Shown here piece after piece: positions 13,101 to 29,308 of a stretch of DNA of 64,000 bases. The stretch lies in assembly GCA_947172415.1 (NCBI GenBank), contig OX359193.1, positions 7,434,501 to 7,498,500 on the forward strand, given 5' to 3'. Within the stretch, counting starts at the first letter, position 1; the number at the start of each line of letters is the position of its first letter. The notes beneath the pieces were generated by a model that saw only the letters and a list, made by a program, of their open reading frames with translations, searched no databases and was not told the origin of the DNA. The translations under genes and the position numbers were made by a program. This DNA is from Chondrosia reniformis. Lineage: Eukaryota; Porifera; Demospongiae; Chondrillida; Chondrillidae.

Positions 13101-14503
13101 TACTAAACCAGAGTGTTACTTACTGTAGACTTTTTGGTAGGGGGAGGTTCCAGTGGTTTGGTCTGCTTGTCCTTGGTCTTGTCTTGGATTGGCTCATCGG
13201 TGTACCATCTCTTCTTTACGTACTTGTCCTTGAAGAAGTCTAAAGCTGCCACATCTTCTTTGAAGTCGGGTTCCTTATCTATGCGATCATTCCACCTTCC
13301 CATCCATTTGACAGAGGCAACCTAGACGCAGGAGGAAGGGATTATGTAATACCTGTGATGTAAGTAACTATGTAGACATACAACACAAGATCTTACCATA
13401 AGACATAGGAAAAGGAATTGCACAATCCATATGTATCAATAAACAGTATGCAATGGCTATTACACAATATGGAAACATACGTACCTAAGATATGCAACAT
13501 CTACTGGTAATATCTAAAGTGAACATGTACGTACACAAGTAATTAGGATAGCTCTGAATTGTAGAAGTAACAGTTTGAGAAATACGTAGATCAGATAAAA
13601 CAAGAGGAATTTGGCACTAATTGTAGTAGGCAATTGCCAAACATTCTAAACTATGTGTAGATAGGTGTAAGCAGGAAAGTGAAAACACTAAGTTGTATAT
13701 CTGCATGTACAAACATTTAGGTAATCGCTTCAAACTAAATACATATTTCATGCCCAGTTAAGAGGTAACACAGACTATAAACTGAAAATGGAACAAAATT
13801 AATATGCATCAATATTGTTCAACATAAAACTGTATGAAACCTAGCACAGTATTAAGAAAGGTTACTGACCTCATTTCCACCATTCTTAACCTGCTCCATT
13901 TCAGTCTGAGTAAAGGTTGTCATGGAGATGGATTTCACCCTATGAGGAGGTGTCAGTCCACGCCTGTCAAAGAATACAAGAGTGGAGTCAAGCAATTCAC
14001 AAGTACATAAGGAAGTATATGTACTTCTTAGAGTGAACAATTAACCACAAGCAACAGTAAAAACAGTCTTTGTTTTCCTATTGTCCATTCCTCGTACACA
14101 GTCGACTCTTTTAGGTACTTTAGACTGGACAGCAAGGTACAGTGGTACAGTTGTAAGAAACAGGGCGCGCTTATATCAAGTATGCGACCAGACATCTTTC
14201 GTAAAGGAAATATCACCATGTAGTGCGGACCTACGGAAGCATGTTTTTAGTTTTCTGTAGCCCAAAGTATCTAAAGAGGATCAACTACCAAGTCACGTTG
14301 CGCGACACCTGAATGATGATTTCATACTTCATTACTTACAGTCGTCCACTGCACGCGGTACACACAAAAGTCCCTATTGTCATATTTATATAGGTTGGTC
14401 CTCTTTGTCCACAATCGAAACATTGTTTATTGGCAGGAAGAGAGGCCATCTGTCTTAGGACTTTTAGATTCTTTTCATCTTGCGCTTTCTTACTGGCAGC
14501 CAT
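10149..14503 (-). CDS. AGFG1: AGFG-like ArfGAP with FG repeats
   Basis: Seven exons: 14340-14503, 13870-13963, 13124-13321, 12773-12941, 12291-12389, 10250-11715 and 10149-10190; 743 residues. The N-terminus holds the ArfGAP zinc finger (KQCFDCGQRGPTYINMTIGT, then CTAC), the conserved PPHRVKSISMTTFTQ segment and KYVKKRWY. A DKYSALADLD motif opens the low-complexity tail. The tail is rich in NPF, QQQFGV/QQQYGG and GGQSGSGTSGW repeats, and the last small exon ends in STNPFL, as in vertebrate AGFG. Family knowledge: AGFG proteins act in clathrin-mediated traffic through NPF-EH and SNARE contacts and were first described as Rev-binding nucleoporin-like factors. Start chosen at the Met preceding the ArfGAP exon. 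The gene shares its 5' region with the PIX gene. The family call is firm; choice between AGFG1 and AGFG2 is not. Confidence 0.93.
10440..10690 (-). repeat. 33-bp coding minisatellite in AGFG
   Basis: About seven units of 33 bp encode repeated GGQSGSGTSGW. The units are nearly identical, so the array is young or kept uniform. It stays in frame in the AGFG tail and leaves long open frames in the other five frames as shadows. Confidence 0.9.
11090..11395 (-). repeat. Coding QQQFGVP / QQQYGGT repeats in AGFG
   Basis: Alternating units of about 21-24 bp encode PQQQFGV and GTQQQYG. This gives the FG-type, glutamine-rich part of the AGFG tail. Confidence 0.85.
12000..12041. repeat. Perfect 15-bp hairpin in AGFG intron
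   Basis: CTTTGGTGTCTAGGT at 12000-12014 is followed, after a 12-base loop, by its exact reverse complement at 12027-12041. It lies in the AGFG intron 11716-12290. Role unknown. Confidence 0.8.
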
Positions 14504-14829
14504 TTTGACAGGTTGTGCTTATCACGTGATGTGTATCCGTTGAAACGCCCCAAATGGCAAAATGGTGTCTTTTGGTTTTTTGCAGGATAATTACAAATTA
14601 AAATCTTTTTAAGAATACCAGTTAGTCCTTTTTAACACACTAGCACGTGACCCATGCAAACACAACAAAAGGGTATATACATGATAAGAAACAAAAGTTT
14701 TATCAGAAATGAATTGCTTAATCTATTCAACCCACAAGCTTCCTTTTATGGAAGTGTCGATCAATAATTTGAATAGACAAATTTTAACCCACAAAAGGCA
14801 GGGAACCTTCGTCAGAAGATGGAATAATT
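14504..14829. promoter_or_regulatory. Divergent promoter AGFG / PIX
   Basis: The start codons of AGFG (minus) and PIX (plus) are 326 bp apart. Near the AGFG end there is a perfect palindrome ATCACGTGAT (14521-14530) with an E-box core; a second CACGTGAC lies near 14644. No TATA box is evident. Confidence 0.6.
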
Positions 14830-17800
14830 ATGACCACCATTTCACAATCGCGGACTTCTATAGATGTGGAAGTCACTGGTCAGTGGCTAGAAGCGCTTGA
14901 CTTGATCTCCGGAGACGAAGAAACTGGTTCCCTTCCCGACCTTTTGTCTGATGGGACCATTCTATGTCGACTGGCTAATCGTATCAAGCCTGGAAGTATC
15001 GAGAATGTAAGTACGAAGTCAGGTTTTATGCACAAGTTTTCGAAAGAAAGTTTAATTCTTGGAGAGAACACTAGCCCTGGGCTACCCCTAGGGGTCATGT
15101 TCAAACTAAATTATTGCAGTGAACTTGTTTGTTTATATGAATAACTTAATATGCTAAATGAAGTTTAACGTTCACAATAACATGTTTACTTTTGATAGAT
15201 TGACTTCAGCAAGTCTTACCAGGCTTCTCAGGCAAATATTCAAAAATTCAAGAATGCTTGTAGAATTTTGAAAATTAAGAGTGTAAGATGCAATGTACAT
15301 CTTTGTCCAATAGAACTGATATCTTTATGTCATGTGGCATCTGTAGAACTTTGATGTGGTGGATTTTACAGAACAAGGTGACTTTGATCTTGTGTTTGAG
15401 ACATTGAAAGGTCTTTATGATCTGGCCAGTGGTAAGTTTCCCCAGGAGGATGAAATTATAAGCATAAACATGAAAATGAGGAAATGTATATACGGTATAC
15501 TCAAGTGGTGTATGGATTCATTTTCATTTTCATTTTAGATTTTGGAATGGGAAAAGAGTTTACCCATCACTTATCCAAGAAGAAAAGCAGCCCACTTTCA
15601 TCATCATCATCTATAGGAGTAAGAAGCTCTCGTTCACCACCCACCCGGCCCCCACCCATCCCACCTGGCCCCACCCATCCCACCTGGCCCCACCCGTCCC
15701 CACCTGGCCCCACCCGTCCCCACCTGGCCCCACCCGTCCCCACCCATATCACTTGTCCTCTGACATGATTACCTATGTCACTCAGCTAGTCATTCCTTTC
15801 CCTGTCATTGCAGTCCCACCAGACGATAAGCACACAAGTCACTTCTACTGAAGAGCTGGATAGTGGCACCTCAAGACACATAGTGAAAGCCATCTATGAC
15901 TTTAAAGGTTCAGACCAAGATGAGGTACCCAATCACCTTACAAAAATACCTGTAGAGTCTTTGTTCCAACTGTGTACTGCTGGTATTGCAGCTGACCTTT
16001 AGCATTGGAGACTTGATAACTGTGACCAAAGTGGTGGATGGAGGGTGGTGGGAGGGAGCCTGCAATGGACATAATGGATGGTTTCCTGGCAACCATGTTA
16101 CTGAACTCTCAGCAGGTACTCATTCATGCAGCATCACGATGGCTTTATCATTATGTCAGTTGCTCCAGCGACCACAACCATGTGGTTTTGATGTTTACAT
16201 TGTGCACTATACTGAGAAGTACAAACATATATTTGTTTACATACAGTACTTGTATCTTCTCCCTAGTACAGCTGTATATTAGTGTCCTGTATTTACATAT
16301 TTGTACTTCATTGTTGTTAGATAGTGCTCTGTTGTTTTTGTAGAAGAAGCTGAGGCCTCTCGGAAAGAACTTGCCAGCAATAAGGGGGACAGTGTTCAGT
16401 TGTATTACAACTTGGTGAGACAGCAGACATTGTTCTACTTATACTGTGTCACGAATGTTTGTGCTACCTACTGTAACACCAAAAGGAACTGGCTAGCTGA
16501 TCTTAATTGATTTAATTATTTGGTACACCTTTAAAGGACACGAAGAGGTTGCTTAGCAACTAATGATATAATGGTCAATAGTAAGACTGAATACAATCTG
16601 TTTTACCATATATGGAAATGGAAGGGTTGCCCAGCAGAATGTAGAGATCCTTTTGATGTAGCTGATCAAATTTGCCACTCTTTGAGTGTTGCTCTATGGG
16701 ATGCCAAGGGCTGTACACTGTCCTGTATAGTACACAGTGTCCACTAGTCAATCTGTGTAATACACAGTGTCCACTAGTCAATCCTGTATAGTACACAGTG
16801 TCCACTAGTCAATCTGTGTAATACACAGTGTCCACTAGTCAATCCTGTATAGTACACAGTGTCCACTAGTCAATCTGTGTAATACACAGTGTCCACTAGT
16901 CAATCCTGTATAGTACACAGTGTCCACTAGTCAGTCTGTATAGTACACAGTGTCCACTAGTCAATCTGTATAGTACACAGTGTCCACTAGTCAATCCTGT
17001 GTAATACATTGTGTCATAGGTGGTGCAGAATATTGTTGACAGTGAAAGGACGTACGTTCAGGAATTAAGGGTGAGATTGGCACCATGTATACATCGTCTT
17101 TCCCTTGATGTACTTGTATATATGTTAGTATATGCACTCTCTCCTCTCTTGTCACACAGACCGTTCTGCATACTTATTTAAATCCACTAAAGACAGCTGA
17201 CGTGTAAGTCTGTGTCACTAAGTTGGTTTCCCAACTGTTTGTTCAGCAAAGTTTATACACACTTTTTAGACTGGCAGTTGAGGATGTGTTGAAATTAATG
17301 GGAAACTTAAATGACTTGTTTGTTTTTCAAGACAAGTTCTTTTCTGCAGTAGCTAATTGTGCAAAGTGAGTGTAAACAATGTCATTAAGGCTTTTTCAAT
17401 CCATTATGGTGATCATTTTATTTAGATTATCAATTTCAAAACAGTCAATTGGGCAGCTATTTTTATCCCATTTGGAAGAGGTAAGATCTAGAAGCCATCT
17501 GTTTGTGTTTCCGATTACTCTTCAACTCCATCATCCTACAGTTAACTAAGTTGTACAGAACATATGTGGCAAATCATCCGAGGGCAGTAGCCATTTTGAC
17601 GGACAATTCGTAAGCATTTAGTGCTTAATATTATTAGTGTTGTTTGATTTATCCACTTTACCAAACAGAGATAAACTGTCAGAGTACATGGAGTCTAAAG
17701 GAGCCTCCAGTCCTGGAATGTTTACATTGACAATTAGTTTGAGCAAGGTGTGTAGTTAGGCTGTTGTTTGTCTACACGTGTATGTATGTACCTTTTCTCT

Positions 17801-20800
17801 CCACCTGCTTCATGCTAGCCTATGAGGCGGTTGGAGAAGTACCCTCAGGAGATAATGGAGCTATCCAGACAGATGCCAGTAAGCTCAGCTTTGTCTCTCT
17901 GGCTCTCTGCTTCACTTGTCCTTGCTTGTTCAATTAGGATGGACATCCAGACAAGGAGAGTGTAAATAAGGCTCACCAGGCCTATGACAGCCTTATGGTG
18001 AGTTTATACATGCAATAAAACCTGTGTGAGAGGTCACCTCCAAATTACAGTGGCTCTTAAAATCCAGCCAAAATCATATACATAGTACATAAGGATTTCT
18101 ACAATGCAGCCACCTCTCTAATAAATTCATCTGGCCCCAGGCCATCCACATTAGATGTCTACACTCTGGTTATGTGTGTTTAATAGCTATGAGATGCTTA
18201 AATTCTAATTTAGCTTGAGACTCAAGAATTGAGAAAGAAAAAGGAAATGGAATTTGAAATGGTATCCTCACCAGTTGAAGGCTGGCCTGGGAAGGTATGT
18301 GTTGTATTAGCATATTGGTGTCACCTCAAGTCACATGATGATCACACGACACTTATAGAACCTGATGGAATTGGGTGAATGCAGTGCTATGGTACAAGCA
18401 AATCACCTCACATCAACTGGAGTAAGTTTTTAGATACGTACGTGGCTAGAAAATGATTCATTTTCCAAAGTGTCTTCCTCCCAGTGTACATAACACGTGC
18501 TTCCATTTCCCATCTTCACTGGTAGGAGGTTTCTGATCGTTATTACCTAGTTTTCTCTGGTGTGTTGGTTGTGCTCTGTGCTGGCCAAAATTTGAATGGC
18601 TACGAGCTCAAAGTAAGCAAGTAGTGCAGTTCCATGCATCTAGTGTTCATCAATGCAGCTGTATCAGGGTATTCAAGGGTTCATTTCTGTCTCTAGGCTA
18701 ATTATGCCCTTTCAACTGCACAAGTGAGACATGGTAATGCCTCAGCTGACTGGCCAAATGCTGTAGAAATACATCTACCTCACAAGTTGGTAGTTCGTGC
18801 TTCACTGCATTCTGAAGCTGACTTGGAGAAGTTTCTGTCTGCTATTGAAGCCAGCAGTTCCTCACAACCAATTTCAAGGGTAAGACAATGTAATACCATA
18901 GTCACATGACAGTCACGTGACCTTTTCCCTTACAGCTGACACCACGCAACAGACTGGGCTCAGGGTCATCAGTAAGTATGGTCCCTCGCAAAGGCAGTAG
19001 AATGAGTATTCCAGGACCTCGAAGTGCCTCAAGGTTCAATCGGAAAAATACACCTATAACCCGCAAGCTCCATTGGGGCTTCAAGAGCCTCCAAATAGCT
19101 CCACCTCTAACTCCTAAACAGCTGCAGGCTCTCAAAGAGGTAAAGAGAATACACTGGGTTATCTGTTTGAGATGTATATTGCAATTATCTAGACCTTTGT
19201 ATGAATCGTCACACAAATGTCATTTTATAACCTCCTACCTGGGCATGATGCATAGATACGTCTTACACTGACTTCCACCAGACCAACATGATTTGGCATA
19301 CAAGTGTATTGTAATTTAGCAATGCTATTGTAATGCTAACACTGTAGATGGACAAAAGCCCTAAACAGTTGAGAAAGTTCATTTATGTTGGATCTAGAAA
19401 AAGTAAGGAATGATGGTACACTAGTGATTATGTACTGTGCACTTTACTACTTTCACTGATTTATGTGTGCCCTCGATTAGGAAGGCAATCTAAAGCTGAT
19501 GAGCAGATGAAAGGTGACATTAAAAAGATGGCGGAGCATGACGGACAACTTTTAAGAGTCATTGAAAGTTATTGTCAGCTTGGCAAGACTGAATTGCGTA
19601 AGCACTTTTTAATTTGTACACCATTTACTGTTTTGTTCACTGTGGAAAATTAGAATAAAAATCAATAATTTAAATTTGGTTTTGGTCTGGCACTGGCTCT
19701 CAGGGAACTCTCCTTATTTGGAAGTAGATTGAGGGTGTAAAGGGAGTATGCAGGTGTCCCAGTAGACGTAAGCTGTTTCCACAGACTTAAATAAAAAAAG
19801 GAGAGTATCCTTGTCCCCGTGGTTATTTGACCAATGCACGAGTGCTCCTCTTGTACCATTAGCTACATAGATGTCTCTGAGCATACTCCCTTAATGCCCT
19901 CTTCATCTTCTCCTTTAGCTGAGAGTGAAGGAGAGAAGGTTGTTTCATTAACCAGAGCGGCCAGTGATTCCAGACCAAGACCAGGTTTGCTTTCAAAATA
20001 TGGAAACCAGAGCTTTGATGAAGCCAGTAGTGACCGAGATGGAAATAGAAAACAGAGAGCGCTCAAAATGACTATTTCTAGCCCCATTACAGGACAAATA
20101 CCACCATCGCTAAGACGACCAAAATGACATTACCTCATTTCACATAAGCCGATCTATTATTTGATATTTGTAAACAAAGCAGACAATGAATAATGTAACT
20201 TTACATTTCCACATACATATATGATTGTGTATATATGCAGATTTAGAGTGTTGCAATATTCTACAGTATATAGTAAATAATTATTGGTACATTGTTTGGA
20301 TGTTTAGTACAAGAGAGTATTGATAGATCAACAGGCTCCATTAACAGAAGTCTCTCCAAGTTACAGGATACACTGAAATCTCTCTCTGCCGTAGGTTTAT
20401 ACAAGCACAAGTAGTTGTTGTTCACATGAGGTCATCAGCTTACAACACATAGACCAATTCCTAGGCCATGACTAGGGTATATATATGTAATATGCACACA
20501 GTATAACAAGCAGGAGTTAGGATGAGAATGGACTTATTTTCTTCCTCAGTTCTCCACTGGGTCATACACCTGTTTCTAGAATCTTTTATTAGTAGCTCTG
20601 GCAGTCTTTACTGATTAACTGAATGTCTCTTTGTGTGGTTACATGATCAGTAAAATGACCTGTCACACAGTAATACATTCACAAATGCTTTTTTTGCTTA
20701 TAGGAGACACTTAAGCTAAACAAAGAGCTTCTTCATGAGAAGCAGGCACGACAGAGTGTGCAACATAAGCTGGACATGATTATGAGTTCCCTCCGGCCTC

Positions 20801-20814
20801 CTCAACGTCCTTAA
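14830..20814 (+). CDS. ARHGEF7: PIX-family Rac/Cdc42 GEF (CH-SH3-DH-PH, coiled coil)
   Basis: About 25 exons; about 764 residues in the coiled-coil form. First exons 14830-15006, 15199-15282, 15347-15431, 15539-15618, 15814-15924, 15992-16115, 16344-16414; then 17020-17070 through 18214-18294 (DH), 18359-18421, 18526-18612, 18697-18879, 18936-19139, 19348-19402, 19481-19597, 19919-19984 (or to 20026), 20308-20390, 20704-20814. Domains in order: CH (ALDLISGDEETGSLPDLLSD), SH3 (IVKAIYDFKG...GGWWEGACNGHNGWFPGNHV), DH (ASSPGMFTLTISLSKPMRRL), PH, a GIT-binding-like stretch (QLLRVIESYC) and a C-terminal coiled coil. The order matches ARHGEF6/ARHGEF7. Family knowledge: PIX proteins activate Rac/Cdc42, bind PA-kinases by SH3 and GIT ArfGAPs at the C-terminus. 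Exon 23 can also read through to a stop at 20125, giving a form without the coiled coil. Confidence 0.93.
15640..15745 (+). repeat. C-rich minisatellite in PIX intron 4
   Basis: Repeats of about 20 bp built on CCCACCTGGCCCCACCCGTC lie between exons 15539-15618 and 15814-15924. No role seen. Confidence 0.8.
16719..17003 (+). repeat. About 30-bp minisatellite in PIX intron 7
   Basis: About nine or ten units of TATAGTACACAGTGTCCACT plus a TAGTCAATC tail run almost to the acceptor of the exon at 17020. Confidence 0.9.
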
Positions 20815-21320
20815 CTACTTCTCTGGCCTCCTCAACGTCCTTAACTACTTCTCTTTGTACATAATATCTCTCCAGACTTATATATTGCTAATTGGTTGTT
20901 AGTTTTGGCTGATGTAGATCGCTGCTGTGTTGTAGTGTGTAGTTTAGCCCAAGGCCAGTGTATACATGTGTCATTAGTCTCATTTTCCATGAATTTAACC
21001 CCTTGATAAGCAAATTCATTTCAAATCACAGTTTCATCAATTTTGTAATTATTCATGTACGTATGCTATCAATAATGATTTTAGAAGGTTCACTTTGTGC
21101 ATCCAAGTTTCACAGCACATAGTCCGCTAATATTAATAATTCACATCCATGTAAAGTGTACATCGCATACTACAAGCATGTTTAGTAGTAAAAATACTAT
21201 AGCATAATTTCACATTATATTATTATTACATATGTATTTGTATAATAATTCTGCCAGAGCACCAAAAATAGGGAATGTGAGTTTGTTTTGAAATGTGGGG
21301 ATGGATCAGGTAATTTATGT
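20815..21320. other. Convergent 3' ends of PIX and RAB6
   Basis: No coding sequence is seen. A 30-bp direct duplication (20795-20824 and 20825-20854) covers the PIX stop codon. The rest is AT-rich and fits two 3' untranslated regions meeting tail to tail. Confidence 0.6.
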
Positions 21321-23187
<1,867 letters not shown>

Positions 23188-23576
23188 TGTTCCTACGTAA
23201 AGAAAAAACGCAAGTCTCGATCGTTATCAACCTTATATATACTCACAACAAATCAAATGAATAATTAGAGGTCATTGTTAGCTTACCGAAATACTCCAAT
23301 ACAAAATCTCACTATCTCTCTATACCACAATTACCATTATCAAGCAATAACGGCTTTCAGCGTTAACCTAACGCATAATTAACGTAAATTCCACTTTCGA
23401 TAACAATCCCAATCCACATTAATTAAAATATCTACATAATCTATTTATATATATCGCATATGTACCTCGACTAGTACAAAATAGAATACACCTATGTAAC
23501 AAGGCTGTACAAGTTGATATCAAGGGTTTAATATCTGGGACAATTAATGCAAGTCCTGCTCTTGTTGCCATTTGGG
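23188..23576. other. RAB6 upstream region and CAB39 3' end
   Basis: No coding sequence is seen. It should hold the RAB6 promoter and CAB39 3' untranslated region, both genes being on the minus strand. AT-rich, without a clear core element. Confidence 0.5.
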
Positions 23577-25572
23577 CTATACTTTTGCTGCCCCACTCTG
23601 TGAGCTGGCAGGATCTGTAAATGTGTCTGGACTCAGCTCTCGGATCTGACGAATCAAGTAACCCTTTTCATCATTAAATTGGTCATCATCTAAATAACAA
23701 CGTGAAAAAAATGGCTGCCATTAATAAGGCCCTGGCCATGGTGTACTTTCATGAACACACAATCTATACAAACCTGTTCTATCTGAATGGAACTTGGACA
23801 GGAAGTCTATTAATCTTTCCTTGTTACGATATAAAATGTCAAATATAGGTTTTGTCTTTGAAGGGTTAGCTACAAATACCTAACAAAAGAAGGCAAGAGT
23901 GAAGGAACTGAACAACATACAATGTACACTAAAGTGACAAAGAGAGCAACATTACCTTGAAGACATGAAAGGCTTCAAACTGAATATTTCTACTGGGATC
24001 TCTTAGTAGATTCATCATAAGCTTGAGGTTGTCCGGGTTACTGATGTACTTTGACATGGTGGTGAAGTTGTGTCGGTCCAACAGTAATTCACCGAGCAGT
24101 TTCAATGATTGGCGCCTTGTCACATAATTCTCTGACAGAAGCAACTTTTGATATTCACCAAATACTCGTTCATAATTCTTTTCTAAAAACTCGGAACTCA
24201 AAACCTTGTGTCTGCTCAACAGTTCCTGTGAAGGAGGGTGAGGTACCACTAAAGTGAAAATGACACAAGTGCACCATATAACTCACCCTGAATGTTGAAA
24301 AAGCATCAGATGATATATCAAAAGTACAAAGCTCAACGTATGAGAAAAATTTATAAAAACTTTCACTGTATAAGATGATCTTTGTTAATGCCTCATGACG
24401 TATACATTCTCTGAGCATCACCCCACAATTCAAGGCAATTTCAGGATTTTCATATCTAAATTAATATATGTATATTGTATGGATGAATGCATGTATGAGT
24501 GGATGGGTGGATGGATGGAAGGATGAATAGAGTAAATACTTACCCAGCTACAAATCTGAAGAGAATTTCGCTTCTGGAACAGAGCAGCTCCACAGTTGGT
24601 GATCTTGTTCCAATTTGTCTCTTTAAAGTGTTGTTGAATATTTGAGCTACATCCTTCTTTGCCTAAGCAAGTGCAACAACACACTTCCTAGTCTCAACCG
24701 CTTGGGGGCAACCTGATGTTAGGCTGTTATTGGCTTTCATTAACACAGTACATGAAGTGCATGCATTTGTGCAATTTACGTGGTACATTCTCTGACAATC
24801 CCTTACATCAATTAAGAATCATAATACAAATACTTATTAGCTATATCTTAAACATTTTTAATATAGGCTGCCATTTGTCACATAATAATTTCTTCTCTAC
24901 TATGACAAAACCTTTAATAGATGACATCTTTTGGACAGAAAACATACATAATGAACATTATCAAGGTGCTGCCTACTTCAAAGTCTAGTTTTTGCAGGTT
25001 ATCCACAAGATGGACCAACACGTCAGAGCTGTACAACTCGTGTGCCAGTGTAGCCACTACGTCAGGCTGGGGCTCTTGTTCGGCCGAGCCGTACAGCATT
25101 CCCTTGATGGCCTGCAGGTGCTTGGAAACCTCTTCCGCAGCCTGTAGGAAGGAGAGACAGTCAGAACAAGACCAGATAGACAGGCTCCAGCCTAACGCGC
25201 CGGCCACTAGAATTACAGCATGCTTAACAAGGGCCGGCCTTATATGAACCTTACCATTAACACACATACAATCCAAGTTCGTAAATTAAAGACAATATTA
25301 AGAACAACTTCTTGTTAGGGGTTCGTTGTAAATTGTCAAACTGTGTAGAACTTATCTTGCGTTGCCGCTTAAATATGTATTCTATATTTTATTAATACGG
25401 GAGTTCGACATAAATGTGATGCTTCAAACATTTCTGTCGACCAATGACGGCTGTCGGAAAATACCTTTTCAGATTTCTTGCCCGCCTCTTCCGTGCTGAG
25501 AACTTGGATTGCGTCTCGCATGGCCTTTATCACTTCCTGTGGGCTTTTTGGAGCAGATTTGAAGAAAGGCAT
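23577..25572 (-). CDS. CAB39: MO25 / calcium-binding protein 39
   Basis: Seven exons: 25465-25572, 24977-25141, 24544-24662, 24287-24455, 23956-24225, 23774-23879 and 23577-23689; 349 residues, close to the usual length of about 340. Recognisable family stretches include [20 protein letters not shown] at the start, [20 protein letters not shown], and [20 protein letters not shown] with [15 protein letters not shown]. Family knowledge: MO25 is an armadillo-like helical scaffold that binds the STRAD pseudokinase and activates LKB1; it also activates STE20 kinases such as MST4 and OSR1. The start is the Met of the typical MPF opening. Confidence 0.96.
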
Positions 25573-25752
25573 GACAACTCCTCTTTACACGGCTGAAATG
25601 TTGCGGATAGGCGGCTTCAAACTTGTGAGGCAGTACCAAACTCACTACCGACACTTACGACAACGTAAACGCGAAGCGACAATAAGGTGCGCATGTGATG
25701 CAGGTGTCCGATCATTACATCATCACTCAACCATGTCGCAATTTTTCTATTT

Positions 25753-25893
25753 AAAGGGCTTGTAATCCCCTCTTCCTCATTATGCTAATGAAGACCTCCG
25801 GGTCGAAACGTCCAATTTGTTTTTAAATACAATTGTTGCTGAGTCTCAATACATTAGTATACTCATTATGAACGCAACAAAAACCCCTTATCA
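25753..25893 (+). repeat. Dispersed repeat with hammerhead-like core, copy 2
   Basis: Aligns with 9768-9862. It contains CTAATGAAGACCTCCGGGTC followed directly by GAAACGTC. CTAATGA resembles the hammerhead CTGATGA box; GACC and GGTC could pair as a stem before GAAAC. The G-to-A change in the box and an extra base would weaken catalysis. It lies between CAB39 and eIF4A. Confidence 0.5.
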
Positions 25894-26103
25894 CTTCAAA
25901 TCTATGATCATATCTTAACTGTGAAAAGATACAAGAACACCAATAATAATAATAATAATTATACAATAATAGCAAGAAACATATTCGAAAGTACATACAG
26001 ATGTGTGCATATATATTAGAGAGGAATATGTGCAATTCCTAAACAACATGCATGTCCGTAAGAACTCCTATTATTGGTTTTGTATGCTGATAGATAGCAA
26101 TCT

Positions 26104-28619
<2,516 letters not shown>

Positions 28620-28676
28620 GTTGATTTCTTGCATGGAAGTAACCCACGTGGTTGACCTTTATCGATTAGTGGTTAA
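28620..28676. promoter_or_regulatory. 57-bp divergent promoter eIF4A / EFCAB11-like
   Basis: Only 57 bp separate the two start codons. A CACGTG E-box (28645-28650) lies in the middle. Transcription starts must overlap or lie inside the facing leader. Confidence 0.65.
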
Positions 28677-29192
28677 ATGGCCGTCAAAGGAAGACCGTTT
28701 GGTTTACCAGATGGTTGGATTCAGAGAGAAATAAAGGAAGCTTTCACCCTCGCATGCAAAGGTAGAACACATCCCTACCTCACAAAGGAAGGATACAAGA
28801 TCTCTGTCATCTCCCTTCTCGGCTACAAGCCAACTAGTAGGGACGTTGGCGCCATTTGGGCGAGAGCCAAAGAAGATGCTCTGAGATTGAACCAAGTTTT
28901 TCATGGGATCCCATTCTGCCTCTTCAAAGAAGTAATTTTACAAAAGTGGACAACTCGGGATTCTACAAATCTAAATCATCAGGTGTTTGTTGCTTTTGAT
29001 GTCGAGTGCCAAGGGTTTCTGACCATCAGTGACTGTTCCAGAGCCTTTAACGAGATCATGCCTTGGATGAGTGAAGAGAGCATTAGCAAAGTATTTGATT
29101 CTGCAGATATTGACCATGATGGGAGAATTAGTTTCACTGACTTTGAGATTATGATGCTCAATTCAATTTATTCAATACAGAAAGAATCATAA
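28677..29192 (+). CDS. EFCAB11: EF-hand protein, EFCAB11-like
   Basis: A single open exon of 171 codons plus stop. Weak N-terminal EF-hand pair (GYKISVISLLGYKPTSRDVG), then VFVAFDVECQGFLTISDCSR and a canonical calcium loop DIDHDGRISFTD. The LLGYKP and AFD-GFLT signatures resemble vertebrate EFCAB11. Unlike its neighbours it has no intron, which may mean a retrocopy or intron loss. Function in the family is not established. Family call is fairly good, orthology less so. Confidence 0.8.
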   Translation: MAVKGRPFGLPDGWIQREIKEAFTLACKGRTHPYLTKEGYKISVISLLGYKPTSRDVGAIWARAKEDALRLNQVFHGIPFCLFKEVILQKWTTRDSTNLNHQVFVAFDVECQGFLTISDCSRAFNEIMPWMSEESISKVFDSADIDHDGRISFTDFEIMMLNSIYSIQKES

Positions 29193-29308
29193 TAAAATAT
29201 TTTTAAGTGTTTTTGAAGCAAGTATAACTACAGCTGAACATGCTACTGAGTTGACATACCCTTCATACGTACATTCTTTCAGCCTCCCCTGTATCATCCC
29301 ACTACCTA

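Noticed and set aside
16719-17003. Regularly spaced repeats resembling a CRISPR array
   Set aside because: Units are contiguous without unique spacers, lie in an intron, and the genome is eukaryotic.
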